Shown one piece after another: positions 48,027 through 60,700 of a DNA stretch of 64,000 bases (its first letter is position 1; each line of letters starts with the position of its first letter). The notes under the pieces were generated by a model that did no database searches, was not told the DNA's origin, and saw nothing but the letters and a program-made list of their open reading frames with translations. The position numbers were made by a program, and so were the translations under genes. This DNA comes from Astrocystis sublimbata (Eukaryota > Ascomycota > Sordariomycetes > Xylariales > Xylariaceae): NCBI GenBank assembly GCA_022453515.1, contig JAJNNY010000072.1:110171-174170 (forward strand). Direction: 5' to 3'.

Positions 48027-49055
48027 ATGACGTCCTCGCTACAGAGCCTTAAGGTGTGTTGTTTTTGGCGCCAGCCTACCCCCTGATGAGAAGCAAAAGC
48101 GAAGCACGAAGAGGGAAAGATGCAGAGGAAAGAGGAGGGTTGCTATCCCGCACAATAGATCCCAAATTGTTTCCTACGTCGCAACAAATAGCCATGGTTA
48201 CTAAGTTGAGAATTGCCAACCGCGCAGGCCGCCATCGAGCGCGTGATCCTCGACCCGGCGAACCATGACCTGCTGGCCGTCGTGAAGGGCGCGCGCAACG
48301 GCGCCGTCTACGGCGCCAAGGTGCGCTTCCCGCACGCGCTCGTCATGGTCTTCCTGTTCCGCTCCGGCACCTTCCGCCAGAAGGTCGACCTCGTCTTCCG
48401 CGCCACGCGCACCCACGCCCGCAACCTCGCCAAGTTCGCCACCATATACAAGTTCATGTGCTACGCGCTCAAGCGCTGGGGGCCCACGCCGGGGAAGGAG
48501 GGTGAGTTCGACCCTATACACACCTGGGCGCGAGAAAGGGGGGAGGGAAGGTGTAGCGTTAAACACGCGCGATCGCCCGCAAGGGGAGAGAGAGAGAGAG
48601 AGAGAGAATAGGAGACAACTTCATTACAAAAGGGGAACAATGCTAACGCGACACCCTTTCCCATCAAAACAGGTCCATACGACAACCTACTGGCCGGTTT
48701 AGTAGGCGGCTATTTCGTCTTCGGCCAGCGCTCGCGGAAATCGGGCAAGATCTCCAGCGTGAACCAGCAGATCGTCATCTACGTGTTCGCGCGCGTGGTG
48801 TTAGCCCTGGCGCGGCTGGCCGTGAAGCCCGGAGCGGCCACCGGCCTGCCATTCGTATCGCGGGAGAAGCCCTCGGCCATGATCAGCCACTACGCCTGGC
48901 CCGTCTTCGCCGCCGCCTCCTGGGGCCTCGTCATGCACCTCTTCCGCCACCACCCGGACGACCTGCAGCCCAGTCTGCGGTCGAGCATGAATTACATATA
49001 CCTCCAGTCCAACGAATGGGACGGACTGAGGAATTTCGTGGTCCACAATAAGTAA
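48027..49055 (+). CDS. PXMP4: Peroxisomal membrane protein PXMP4/PMP24-like
   Basis: This is an integral peroxisomal membrane protein of the PMP24 branch of the Tim17/22/23/PMP24 family; its biochemical role is unknown. Exons 48027-48053, 48228-48501 and 48673-49055 join in phase and give 227 residues, close to family length. The 9-residue first exon (MTSSLQSLK) joins AAIERVILDP. Family hallmarks are LAVVKGARNGAVYGAKVRFP, HARNLAKFATIYK and the Gly-rich helix LLAGLVGGYFVFG after the second intron. INYQIVIYV-like (here VNQQIVIYVFARV) and a terminal helix around WPVFAAASWGLVMHLF follow. A GA microsatellite (48586-48607) sits inside intron 2. It is convergent with the mannosyltransferase gene. 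The mirror copy lies at 53781-54809. Confidence 0.9.
48586..48607. repeat. GA microsatellite inside PXMP4 intron 2
   Basis: An uninterrupted GA run of about 22 bases, seen directly, with an equal-length mirror copy at 54229-54250. Confidence 0.9.
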
Positions 49056-49520
49056 CCAAATATAAACAAATGTAAGATGAGAATGTATCCAATGTGATAG
49101 GGAGACAAAAGACCTCCAGTCCATGCTGTTCTTGCATGCGCATCAGCGAGAGGGACAACTGAGCAGCGCCAAGCGAGTTTGTTGTGGCAGAGTCGGCATG
49201 AGTGGCACAGGCAAATTGAGGGTCTTTATTGCATGGCGTTTTTTTTTTGGTTGGGTGTATTGGGGTTTCATGCATACTATATCCGAGTTCTATCAAGGCA
49301 GCGACAACAGGGCCTGGTAACGATTGCTGCCTATTTGGATATCGAATCCCATACATAGAGCACGGTGGCACAGAGTCACTACAGAGTTTTAGAGGGTGTA
49401 TTTGCTTTGCTGCCTGTAGAGATCTATGATAGCCCCTTATTGTGGCCTGTATGCTTTTATATATCAACACATACCATACTACCTTCACAAATTTTGCGCT
49501 GTTTTCACTGTTTTCCAAGT
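49056..49520. other. Convergent 3' flank between PXMP4 and mannosyltransferase
   Basis: No gene is seen. This is 3' flanking DNA of two convergent genes, with a T-run at about 49241-49249 and a TATATA-rich tail near 49457-49462. Confidence 0.5.
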
Positions 49521-50862
49521 CTATAAATGCTTCCAACCATTTTCCCACATGATCTGCATCTCGTTAATGAGACAGGCAGCACCAGGCTCATGCCGCGGAG
49601 GATCTCCCTCGGGCGTTTCGGCCTTCCACCTTTCTATTCTCTTCGTCACAACGCGGGCCTCGAGCTGCGACTGGACCTTCATCCGCCCGCTCTTGAAGCG
49701 GTTGATCCAGGCGCCCAGGACCGTCCAAAAAGCTGACGGGAAGTGATTCCTCTGAACCTGCCGGTACGCGTCGACGCTGTATCCTACGCGAACGTTAGGG
49801 TTCAGCCAGACCCCCTTTTCCGAGCTGAGGTAGTTGTCAGCATGGATCAGACAGCATTCGGAACCCTCGAGATGCAGGTCGGCTAAAGTATCGTCGATGC
49901 CGCGGAATTGGAGGCGGGGGTGGGCGTAGAAAGGAGCCGAGTCGAATGCGACGATACCGTTCCAGCAGGACTTTACCCGGATCGGCGCATTCTGAGCGGC
50001 CGCGGCCCGCGCAGTTGGGGACTGGAACCACGGCCAGTACTCGGAAATGGTCTTCAAGCCCATGTCGTCCCGCAACGCAAAGGTGTCGTAGTAGAGCGGC
50101 GCATGCTTATAGTCCATGGAGCAGGCGGCAGCATAATCGTCGTCGCGCGTGTTGAGGAGCGTCACGATGTCTTCGGTCTAATATGCCATGTTAGCTTGTT
50201 ATTTTCTTACCGCTTAAGCATCGGTCGGCATCAATTGGGGGGGGGGGGAACCGTACGTCGAAGACAACATCGTTGAGCCACAGGATCTTGTCAAATGTGA
50301 CCCCTTTCTTCTCGAGCTCCTTCAGCGGCTCCATGGCCTGATTACGCACGCGAGCAAGGTACGGGATGCGGCGCATCTCCCACTGCGACTCGGCCATGTT
50401 CCAGATCCAGGTCGGCAGTCTCACATCCGGGGGAGGTCGCGCATAGATCTCGTCCAGCTGCTCCCAGACGGTCAGGCCGAGGGTAACCGTGTTGGCGACG
50501 CCTTTCATATCGAGCAGGGTCTGCAGGTCGAGCAGGGCATCCTTGGACTCGTCCTGGGACCCGGACTCTATGGCGGAGAAGTAGACGTTCTCGGGCCCAT
50601 AGTAGTCGACCAGGTCCAGTATTGCGTCATTCCAGGCCGTCCTCAGTATCTCCTCGGTGTTGCGGTGGACGGAGGCGATGAAGAGGGTGGTATTGACCAG
50701 AGCGCCATCTTCTGATCTACGGTGCACCTCACTCGGATGCGTTCGATAGGTGTCTGGTCGGGAGCGTACGAGGCGGGCCGAGTCGATGAGGAAGAGGAAG
50801 GCGAGGAAGAGCAGGGTCGGCCGCAGGTAGTTGCGCCGGAAGCGGCGGTAGCTGAGGTGCAT
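49521..50862 (-). CDS. Type II membrane mannosyltransferase, CAP59/CMT1 family
   Basis: This is a probable Golgi alpha-1,3-mannosyltransferase of the family of Cryptococcus Cap59 and Cmt1, which act in capsule and cell-surface glycan synthesis; the acceptor here is unknown. Exons 50862-50257 and 50177-49521 join in phase 0 (DVVFD/TEDIV) and give 420 residues. A short basic tail precedes one membrane helix (about 14-30, LRPTLLFLAFLFLIDSARLV). The lumenal domain carries NTTLFIASVHRNTEEIL, WNDAILDLVDYYGPENVYFS, ESGSQDESKDAL, the donor-site-like ILWLNDVVFD, AACSMDY and VKSCWNGIVAFDS, all family hallmarks. The intron contains a run of 12 C on the coding strand. The start is the ATG of MHLSYRRFRR; the frame is open 3 codons further up but only to a TTG. 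It is divergent from its own mirror copy at 51974. Confidence 0.9.
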
Positions 50863-51410
50863 GGATAGCAAGAGACGTCGGCGTATAACGGGCTTGTAGG
50901 AGCCAGAAGGGGGGAGGTAGCGAAGGGGTCAGGTCCGGATCAGATCTGGATCAGATCTGGCTGGTCATCATAAGTAGAAGCTGAGGGTATCCCCGAATCC
51001 TTCGACAGCAAGACAGCAAGACACCCTAGATGCCTGGGAGAAGCATGGGGAGAGAGAGGCGAGAAGGTACTCGAGGAGCCAAGGGATACAAGGATCACGA
51101 TGATGACGAGCGGCGTAAGGAACGAGGCAAGGTGGGCGGGGCCGAGTAGCGATAGACCACAGGGAGACGGGACACACGTGTTTCTGACATGGTTGGGAAG
51201 TTGGGAAATAGAGTTCGAGGTCAACGACAATAAGATTTGCGAGGTTGCTTGGCTCTAGCTCTGGCTACTTTGCTTAGCCTCCATTGCTCGTAATCTGGTG
51301 CGGGTGTCGTCAGCCCGCCTGTCAAGAGGTACCTACTCGATACAGTAGGGGCAAATTGAAAACGGATAAAACGTGCACTTTTTTTTTACCTATATATTAT
51401 ATCGCTTAAT
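50863..51410. promoter_or_regulatory. Promoter of the left mannosyltransferase copy
   Basis: This is upstream DNA of the minus-strand gene, ending at the fold-back junction. It holds an A/T-rich tail with a T9 run and TATATATTATAT close to the junction. Only about 556 bases separate the start codon from the symmetry centre, so the natural promoter may be cut off by the junction. A chance 96-codon frame (50940-51230) is repeated in the mirror. Confidence 0.4.
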
Positions 51411-51425
51411 TGATTTTTTTTAACT
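51411..51425. other. Spacer at the centre of the palindrome
   Basis: Fifteen unpaired bases (TGA, eight T, then AACT) lie between the arms; the symmetry centre is at 51418. The spacer is AT-rich and differs from the common hairpin sequencing adapter as I recall it. No telomere repeat is present. Confidence 0.9.
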
Positions 51426-51973
51426 ATTAAGCGATATAATATATAGGTAAAAAAAAAGTGCACGTTTTATCCGTTTTCAATTTGCCCCTACTGTATCGAG
51501 TAGGTACCTCTTGACAGGCGGGCTGACGACACCCGCACCAGATTACGAGCAATGGAGGCTAAGCAAAGTAGCCAGAGCTAGAGCCAAGCAACCTCGCAAA
51601 TCTTATTGTCGTTGACCTCGAACTCTATTTCCCAACTTCCCAACCATGTCAGAAACACGTGTGTCCCGTCTCCCTGTGGTCTATCGCTACTCGGCCCCGC
51701 CCACCTTGCCTCGTTCCTTACGCCGCTCGTCATCATCGTGATCCTTGTATCCCTTGGCTCCTCGAGTACCTTCTCGCCTCTCTCTCCCCATGCTTCTCCC
51801 AGGCATCTAGGGTGTCTTGCTGTCTTGCTGTCGAAGGATTCGGGGATACCCTCAGCTTCTACTTATGATGACCAGCCAGATCTGATCCAGATCTGATCCG
51901 GACCTGACCCCTTCGCTACCTCCCCCCTTCTGGCTCCTACAAGCCCGTTATACGCCGACGTCTCTTGCTATCC
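51426..51973. promoter_or_regulatory. Promoter of the right mannosyltransferase copy
   Basis: Mirror of 50863-51410. If the palindrome is real, the two identical promoters face outward from the centre and form a symmetric divergent pair. Confidence 0.4.
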
Positions 51974-53315
51974 ATGCACCTCAGCTACCGCCGCTTCCGG
52001 CGCAACTACCTGCGGCCGACCCTGCTCTTCCTCGCCTTCCTCTTCCTCATCGACTCGGCCCGCCTCGTACGCTCCCGACCAGACACCTATCGAACGCATC
52101 CGAGTGAGGTGCACCGTAGATCAGAAGATGGCGCTCTGGTCAATACCACCCTCTTCATCGCCTCCGTCCACCGCAACACCGAGGAGATACTGAGGACGGC
52201 CTGGAATGACGCAATACTGGACCTGGTCGACTACTATGGGCCCGAGAACGTCTACTTCTCCGCCATAGAGTCCGGGTCCCAGGACGAGTCCAAGGATGCC
52301 CTGCTCGACCTGCAGACCCTGCTCGATATGAAAGGCGTCGCCAACACGGTTACCCTCGGCCTGACCGTCTGGGAGCAGCTGGACGAGATCTATGCGCGAC
52401 CTCCCCCGGATGTGAGACTGCCGACCTGGATCTGGAACATGGCCGAGTCGCAGTGGGAGATGCGCCGCATCCCGTACCTTGCTCGCGTGCGTAATCAGGC
52501 CATGGAGCCGCTGAAGGAGCTCGAGAAGAAAGGGGTCACATTTGACAAGATCCTGTGGCTCAACGATGTTGTCTTCGACGTACGGTTCCCCCCCCCCCCA
52601 ATTGATGCCGACCGATGCTTAAGCGGTAAGAAAATAACAAGCTAACATGGCATATTAGACCGAAGACATCGTGACGCTCCTCAACACGCGCGACGACGAT
52701 TATGCTGCCGCCTGCTCCATGGACTATAAGCATGCGCCGCTCTACTACGACACCTTTGCGTTGCGGGACGACATGGGCTTGAAGACCATTTCCGAGTACT
52801 GGCCGTGGTTCCAGTCCCCAACTGCGCGGGCCGCGGCCGCTCAGAATGCGCCGATCCGGGTAAAGTCCTGCTGGAACGGTATCGTCGCATTCGACTCGGC
52901 TCCTTTCTACGCCCACCCCCGCCTCCAATTCCGCGGCATCGACGATACTTTAGCCGACCTGCATCTCGAGGGTTCCGAATGCTGTCTGATCCATGCTGAC
53001 AACTACCTCAGCTCGGAAAAGGGGGTCTGGCTGAACCCTAACGTTCGCGTAGGATACAGCGTCGACGCGTACCGGCAGGTTCAGAGGAATCACTTCCCGT
53101 CAGCTTTTTGGACGGTCCTGGGCGCCTGGATCAACCGCTTCAAGAGCGGGCGGATGAAGGTCCAGTCGCAGCTCGAGGCCCGCGTTGTGACGAAGAGAAT
53201 AGAAAGGTGGAAGGCCGAAACGCCCGAGGGAGATCCTCCGCGGCATGAGCCTGGTGCTGCCTGTCTCATTAACGAGATGCAGATCATGTGGGAAAATGGT
53301 TGGAAGCATTTATAG
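51974..53315 (+). CDS. Mirror copy of the CAP59/CMT1-family mannosyltransferase
   Basis: Same 420-residue protein as the minus-strand gene at 49521-50862, with the same intron (52580-52658) including the 12-base C run. Exons are 51974-52579 and 52659-53315. No difference from the left copy was seen. It transcribes away from the symmetry centre, divergent from its twin. If the inverted repeat is an assembly artefact, this is not a second gene. Confidence 0.85.
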
Positions 53316-53780
53316 ACTTGGAAAACAGTGAAAACAGCGCAAAATTTGTGAAGGTAGTATGGTATGTGTTGATATATAAAAGCATACAGGCCACAATAAG
53401 GGGCTATCATAGATCTCTACAGGCAGCAAAGCAAATACACCCTCTAAAACTCTGTAGTGACTCTGTGCCACCGTGCTCTATGTATGGGATTCGATATCCA
53501 AATAGGCAGCAATCGTTACCAGGCCCTGTTGTCGCTGCCTTGATAGAACTCGGATATAGTATGCATGAAACCCCAATACACCCAACCAAAAAAAAAACGC
53601 CATGCAATAAAGACCCTCAATTTGCCTGTGCCACTCATGCCGACTCTGCCACAACAAACTCGCTTGGCGCTGCTCAGTTGTCCCTCTCGCTGATGCGCAT
53701 GCAAGAACAGCATGGACTGGAGGTCTTTTGTCTCCCTATCACATTGGATACATTCTCATCTTACATTTGTTTATATTTGG

Positions 53781-54809
53781 TTACTTATTGTGGACCACGA
53801 AATTCCTCAGTCCGTCCCATTCGTTGGACTGGAGGTATATGTAATTCATGCTCGACCGCAGACTGGGCTGCAGGTCGTCCGGGTGGTGGCGGAAGAGGTG
53901 CATGACGAGGCCCCAGGAGGCGGCGGCGAAGACGGGCCAGGCGTAGTGGCTGATCATGGCCGAGGGCTTCTCCCGCGATACGAATGGCAGGCCGGTGGCC
54001 GCTCCGGGCTTCACGGCCAGCCGCGCCAGGGCTAACACCACGCGCGCGAACACGTAGATGACGATCTGCTGGTTCACGCTGGAGATCTTGCCCGATTTCC
54101 GCGAGCGCTGGCCGAAGACGAAATAGCCGCCTACTAAACCGGCCAGTAGGTTGTCGTATGGACCTGTTTTGATGGGAAAGGGTGTCGCGTTAGCATTGTT
54201 CCCCTTTTGTAATGAAGTTGTCTCCTATTCTCTCTCTCTCTCTCTCTCTCCCCTTGCGGGCGATCGCGCGTGTTTAACGCTACACCTTCCCTCCCCCCTT
54301 TCTCGCGCCCAGGTGTGTATAGGGTCGAACTCACCCTCCTTCCCCGGCGTGGGCCCCCAGCGCTTGAGCGCGTAGCACATGAACTTGTATATGGTGGCGA
54401 ACTTGGCGAGGTTGCGGGCGTGGGTGCGCGTGGCGCGGAAGACGAGGTCGACCTTCTGGCGGAAGGTGCCGGAGCGGAACAGGAAGACCATGACGAGCGC
54501 GTGCGGGAAGCGCACCTTGGCGCCGTAGACGGCGCCGTTGCGCGCGCCCTTCACGACGGCCAGCAGGTCATGGTTCGCCGGGTCGAGGATCACGCGCTCG
54601 ATGGCGGCCTGCGCGGTTGGCAATTCTCAACTTAGTAACCATGGCTATTTGTTGCGACGTAGGAAACAATTTGGGATCTATTGTGCGGGATAGCAACCCT
54701 CCTCTTTCCTCTGCATCTTTCCCTCTTCGTGCTTCGCTTTTGCTTCTCATCAGGGGGTAGGCTGGCGCCAAAAACAACACACCTTAAGGCTCTGTAGCGA
54801 GGACGTCAT
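53781..54809 (-). CDS. PXMP4: Mirror copy of the PXMP4-like gene
   Basis: Reverse-complement twin of 48027-49055 with the same three exons (54809-54783, 54608-54335, 54163-53781) and the same 227-residue product. The GA repeat in intron 2 has equal length. It is convergent with the mirror mannosyltransferase. No difference from the left copy was seen. Confidence 0.85.
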
Positions 54810-55849
54810 CGTGCCTCGGCTATTTTTTCAGAACTGCCGAAGAGGACGGTCCGGCGCTTTCGGTCGGAGGGCAGTGCAGGGAGTGAGGGACACAAAAAAG
54901 CCGTTACCGACTCATTGGGTGTTGCTGTCTCGAAGAGCGGTCTACATGGAGATGCTATGTGGGAGAAATGGAGGGGTGGACAAGGAGGGAATGTTGTTGT
55001 CTGTCGGCTAGTTTGAGATTCTTGAACATGTGAGCTAGGTAAGGAGGGTAAGGTTAAGTTATTGTCTTGTCTCTCGGCTCAAGACAATCCAATGCCGGGG
55101 CTCACTAGCTGGAATCGGTTCTGCATTATCCCCATCCGGTTAGTGGCATGCGGGAGCTTGCTATTGTACCCCAGAATATGCAACTGGGCAATGACGCATG
55201 CGCCAATCAAGCGCTGGCTTACCTCCAGTCGTCGCGACGTTTTGCATGTGATTGAGAGTCGGTAAGAGAAGCAATATGGCTTTCTGGCCCAATAGGATCT
55301 TCTAAGCATCTTTCGAAGAACATGAATCACAATATCCCGGTTTATCTATGCTGCTACTTAGATGCGCGGTTTTTCTCTTCGCATTTATCAGCGTGATGCG
55401 ACATATCTCAATTTGGTCATTTGCTACTATCCTACGATGTGCTGCTCTCATTCGATACAGTACTTGGACTATTTCTAGGACGGCGTGGTCGCATCATCAA
55501 TTAGGTAGGGACGGATGTAATTCTCAAACCAATGCTATATTTTCGACGATTCATCGAATCATTATAGAACATCCGCAGTCGCTCATGATCTATTCTTGGA
55601 AACCTTTCCTTTACTTATTGTCATGGGAGATTGGCAGGTTGCTCTCTCCATCTAGACGCTGCCTAGAATTCCCATCTTGGCTTCAACAACACCTGGCATG
55701 CATCTCTCAGCATGGCAAGTGGAGATACCTTGCTATCCGGTGTCTCCTCCAGTGAGGGGAATTGCAGCTCGTCGAGCTGCGTTAATTCTCGTGACAGGGT
55801 TCCAACGTTTGCGGAAACGTGGACGCAGCCCAAGCAAATGCCGCATACA

Positions 55850-56874
55850 TCACCATCCATCTGGGTCAGCATCCGAGAACTCAGACCCAGCAGCGATCTG
55901 GTCGTACCAAACCTGTCGCATATCCTGATTGCCCTGATAGCCGTTATCGTGCCAGCCATTCGCGTAGAGACCGGCGCGGAACTGGAACGGCCGCTCATCC
56001 CCGACGTTGGTGGCGATGTTGTACGTCTCGGTCACTTTCTCGCCATCATACCACATCTTGATGTAACCCGTCTCGTCACTCTGCCAATTGATCTGGAGCT
56101 CAACTGTGATCATCAACATTAGTTACGGCCTTCCACTGTACATCTAGCTCATCCATGAGACCTCAAAAGTTGTGAACAGTCTCTTAACTCGCAAATGGAA
56201 GCTCTTGCAGGTCTGAGAACTGCCAACCAGATGCCTAGGGATGGGAGATAGGAGAATGACTTACTGCGATGCCATTCGCCGGCCGTAACTGTCTTTAGGT
56301 TTTTGAAGTTGCGCGTTACCTGGCTGCTAGTCGGGCAGACCTCGCCGTACTTGACACGAGTAGCGAGCTGGTCACCCTCGATCCACACCACTGCAAAATT
56401 CACGAATCAGTCACCACTCATTCAATACCTACTATATATATATCGAACTGTGAAAATGCAAAACAACACGGGAAAGCACTCACAAGTAGAGGGCATATAA
56501 GTCTCCTCGCACCCCAAATCCGTGAAGTCCGTGATGAACTGGGCCAAGTTAAATTTCTGCGCCGGCGCGAACTCCCAGTCGTCCTGCAGCTTGAAGGCAA
56601 ACCCGTAGAAGCCCGTGTCACCCTTCTTGTAAACGTCATACTTGACGGCCTCGGAGTGGTACCGTCCGCTGTAGTTCGGGTCGTAGACCTGAGTCATCTT
56701 GAGCGCCGTGCTGCCTTGGTACACGACGTCGGTGACCTCTTCCACGGTGCCCTGGTTCTCGTGCGTGAAGTGGTCCCATCCGTCCATGGTGCCTGTGTTG
56801 CTGAATATCTGCGACGCCTGCACAGAAGCAGCGGCGCTCAGGGCGCAGAGGATAGGGAGAGCGTGGGACAGCAT
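55850..56874 (-). CDS. Mirror copy of the PL20 glucuronan lyase gene
   Basis: Reverse-complement twin of 45962-46986, with exons 56874-56484, 56390-56265 and 56103-55850 and the same 256-residue secreted product, signal peptide included. No difference from the left copy was seen. Confidence 0.85.
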
Positions 56875-57728
56875 GATGTTGGCTACGATGTCAACTTGCA
56901 AGAAGAGGTAGACAGCTCGATTGTCCGTGTTTAACTCGGTAACTCAAGCCCAAGAAGTAGACATTCTGGATGTTGATATAGGCACTCGTCGTGAACTGCA
57001 TTTCTTGTCCTAGGGGCTGGAATTATAAATAGATGGGAGCTTCACATTAGGTAGTGTAGGAGTAGAACATATGAGGCGTTGTTCATATCGGTCGTTGGAT
57101 CTAGAAGGATGCCTGCCTAGCCTTGCGTTAATGCTTGTTCAGCTTCCCATAGCTAATACGCCGTCGTATTTTATTCCCAAATCTCTGTACGATAAAGCAG
57201 CCTCATTCGATGTAATGTCTAATATTAGTCTGAGGCCAGTAACATGTACAGTCGAGTATGATCGTGCATGCGTGGCTATTTGGGGGCAGGATATCGCGTA
57301 TCACCGGGCTTAAACTACTTGCACATTGTTCGGTGCTAAAGATAGTTGAAGACCAACGGCTGAAGGCTTGAGTAACATAGAGGCGGAAAAGTTGTGCGTA
57401 GTATTTGAATTGCTAGATATAAACCGCATCATGTGAAGGATTCCAGCCTCTCCATCCTTCAGTATGGTACGGTAGCATCGTAGCAGACAGCACGCGGGTT
57501 TGCCAGATCTATTTGAGTCTCAATATATGCGCCGCAGATGTGGATGATCTTTTAGCCCCCAACTGCCAGTTCAGGATCCAAGTCTAAGACACAGAAGGAG
57601 TATTGGGGTGAACGATATGCCCTTCACGTTCCCACAGTACTGTCTACTGCTACTTTATACTCGACACAACATGCCAAAAGCAGATTGTAAGGCTGACGGC
57701 AATGATAACCGCAGTATGCGTTCTCAAA

Positions 57729-60700
57729 CTATTTTGCTTTGGGCAATCTCGTCTCGAAGATACAAACAGCCACGAGCCGGCGGCCTTGGGAGTCCCAGAG
57801 TGAGTGACAAGGAATAAGCGGTCCCAGCTCGCCAAAAGGATCCTTATTCCCGAACCCGTTGGGGTTTTCGTTATCGGTGAGCCATTCTTTATTGATTTCT
57901 GTGGTTGAAAGAACCTCGACGTATGTGATTTTTGGCTTGACTTTTGGGAACTCTGACAAATTCAACAGTTTCCGCAATGAGGACCCTTGCCATCGAGCCA
58001 CACTACGAAGCACATTTGGAGCAATTGTAGCCTTCTGACTATCGGCATCATGGGCGGGAGGCTGAATCGCACAGATAGTCTGCACGAACACGGCATCTCC
58101 AGCGTCAATGACGACGAGGTGTTCACTAGCAGTAAGGTCTTCTGTGTGCTTCATAATACTGGCGGACTGAAACGTGATCGATCCTGTTGGTATTTCTGCA
58201 AGTCCTAGATGAGCGTGCCACTCGACGCCAGCCTGGCGCGGAAGCTCCTCAACTTCGGCTGCGAAGAAAAAGGGGACTGCTGCAGCTTTCTTTCGTAGAA
58301 GCACCTTCGCACCTTCGCGGCTATTGCCGACGCTCTCATCGACAGGTACGTTTAAATGTTCCAAGACACTCCAGTTTGGGAGAGACAGCGGGAAAGGTTC
58401 ATCTTCGTCGCCGTGAGTCATGTACTGGGCGTTATACCGACGGTCCCAAAGATCAGGGCCAGCATCGTCCTCCTCATCATCATCACTTGCGTCAAGCTCC
58501 TCGTCTACGTTACCTTGATCTAGGTCGGGCCATAGATGAGCCGCCTTCCAGGCAGTAGCCGCAAGCAGTGCCTGATGCCGCATGACGTCGGTGGACGACG
58601 CGACTGGGAAGTAGGCGACAGCACTCGTCCACCAGCGAACTTTCATCTCGATGCCGACACGCCACAGGTGCTGTAGTGCTAGGGTAATTTGTAGTTCAAC
58701 ACTATTGGGCTCTGAGGATGAAGGTAGCTCCATGGATGCAGGGAGAAGGGGGATCTGGCCAGCTATGGCCACGGCGAAGGGTGAACTCGAGCTATGTAAA
58801 GGCTGCTCCAGTTCGCCATCGTGTAGCTTCGCAGCGTCGCCAACAAGTTGAGGCAACAGTGGGAAAGCAACAGCTTGACTATAGGGTCCAATATTTGCAG
58901 GTGCCCAATACGAACGAGACTGGACATGAAGCCCGCGTCTCTCGTCAGGTTGTAAGCCTAGCTGAACTGTCAGATAAACAGCAATATGTGCGTATTGGGG
59001 CAGAAGCTTATCGCCGCAGGAAATAGTGACGCGTGATGGCGGGTTGGGCTCATGGAATAAGGAGCCATAGTGCTTATTGACGACTGGAAAATCCGACATG
59101 TGCCGTAGCACTATCACGGAATTACTGATCGCAGTAGCGGGGAGCCTATAGCTTTCTAAGCACCGGCGAACCTGGTCCACGATGCTGACTGTTTGCTCCT
59201 CGAGGCTGGCACGACTCGGCTCGTCGCTACCAAGGAAAACCCATTCTTCAGATGAAAGATTGTTCGACAATGACATTTGACATTTTGGGAAGCCCGCTTT
59301 TACGGTGGTCCGCCAGCTACTTTCCGGACCGAGATTAGGCCCAGGTTCGCTATCGCGCGATGACGCCAGATGAAGGAGCCCTAATTTGTTCTCATCTCCC
59401 GTCGTATCGGCGAGTAAGCACTGTAATGTGTCCGCAAATCTGGGGTCGAGAAGTCCCGGGATTCGAATGCTGTTTAGCGCATCTGCTTGTGATGATGCGC
59501 CTGCCTGTTCTGGCTCGTCCTTCAAGACAACATCCGCCTGACGGAAGCTGAGCCACGCACACCCGCCGCCTTCGCGTACGACGCGTTTATCGTCGTCTGA
59601 TATGACGATGCGGCCTTTGAAAAGGGATGGCGGTCCGTCAACGACGAGTGTCTCAAACTCGCCACCTTCCCCGAGTATCGAGCCTCGACCCCCAGCAGCT
59701 CCGAAGCGACGCATGGCGCGATCCACGCGTTGCACGCTTTTCTCGCTCGCCACATTCTCCCAGAGGAAGTCTTCGTCGAGACCCGCACTCGCAACCTTCA
59801 CGATGCGTGCCTCGAGCCCCACGGCTGCCATGTCCCGGAGGAGCCGAGCATCGTCTCGCGCCAGCTCTTGGCCGCCTGCTGCGTGGCGTTTCTTGCCGTT
59901 AGCATTGCCCTTCGTAGCCCTCGCCGCTAAGCCGATATTCTGGTCATAGCAGCTGTCGTCTAGTGAGGGCGGCAGTTCGGTGAACTGCCATAGATACGAC
60001 AGGGGCACGAGGCCCAGGCGTATGGCGACGGACTCGACTCTCGTGCGCTGGTAGGTAGATAGAATGGCGCCCGTGCATAGCGCGTTGGCCTCGGGATGCG
60101 CCGCGAGAACACTGCGTAATAGTGGGACTAGGGATTCGGTTTCGTCCTCTAGCTCCCGGTCTGGCTCTAGCCTTGGCTGCCGCTCACCACCATCGTCAGC
60201 TTGCTCCCGCTCCAACCCTTGCGGATCGCCGTCAGTGGCTGACGGGAAATGGCCAAGAGAAGTCCTGAGCGCTGAGCCGTCCGATGGCACTAGTCCTCGT
60301 GAGTTGCGACGAGGATTTTCATAGTTCAGCCCGCTGTGGACCGCGGTCCCTACGATGGGCTGGCGGTGTAGTGGTAGGCCAGTGGCTCGCGCGTACAAGG
60401 GCACAATCTGATGGCCCACGGTCTGGTACATGAAACTATTCAAATCAGTCTCGCCCTCGCCCTCGCCCGCAATCTCGCTGTGTCGTGACCGAGCACCGGC
60501 CGTCTCGAGCCGCGGACGCGTGGAAGCAGCGCTGTGGCCATCTTGCTGGGACGGGGGTGAGAGTGACCGCCCAGCGCCCACGACGGGTTCTTCAGCCGAT
60601 CCTGACGGGTAGAGATTTGCCAACGCGACAACACGATGGCCATTGGCTTGGCAGTGGAGGAGGGAATAAAAGCTGTCCTTGCCACCGGAGATCAGAGCTA

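Larger units (their letters stand above)
38831..51410 (+). repeat. Left arm of the giant inverted repeat
   Basis: Every base compared here matches the reverse complement of 51426-64000, with mirror positions summing to 102836 (102833 to 102831 near the outer edge, after small deletions in the other arm). It carries MSN2 exon 2, DPH6, the PL20 lyase, the PXMP4-type gene and the CAP59-type gene complete. The outer limit at 38831 is set only by the window end at 64000, so the true arm may be longer. Confidence 0.97.

Noticed and set aside
51411..51425. Sequencing hairpin adapter left at the fold-back centre
   Set aside because: The loop is TGA-T8-AACT and lacks the CT/GTT-rich adapter sequence as I recall it. 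A fold-back artefact without adapter is still possible.
51380..51450. Telomere or hairpin chromosome end at the centre
   Set aside because: No TTAGGG-type repeats are present on either strand.
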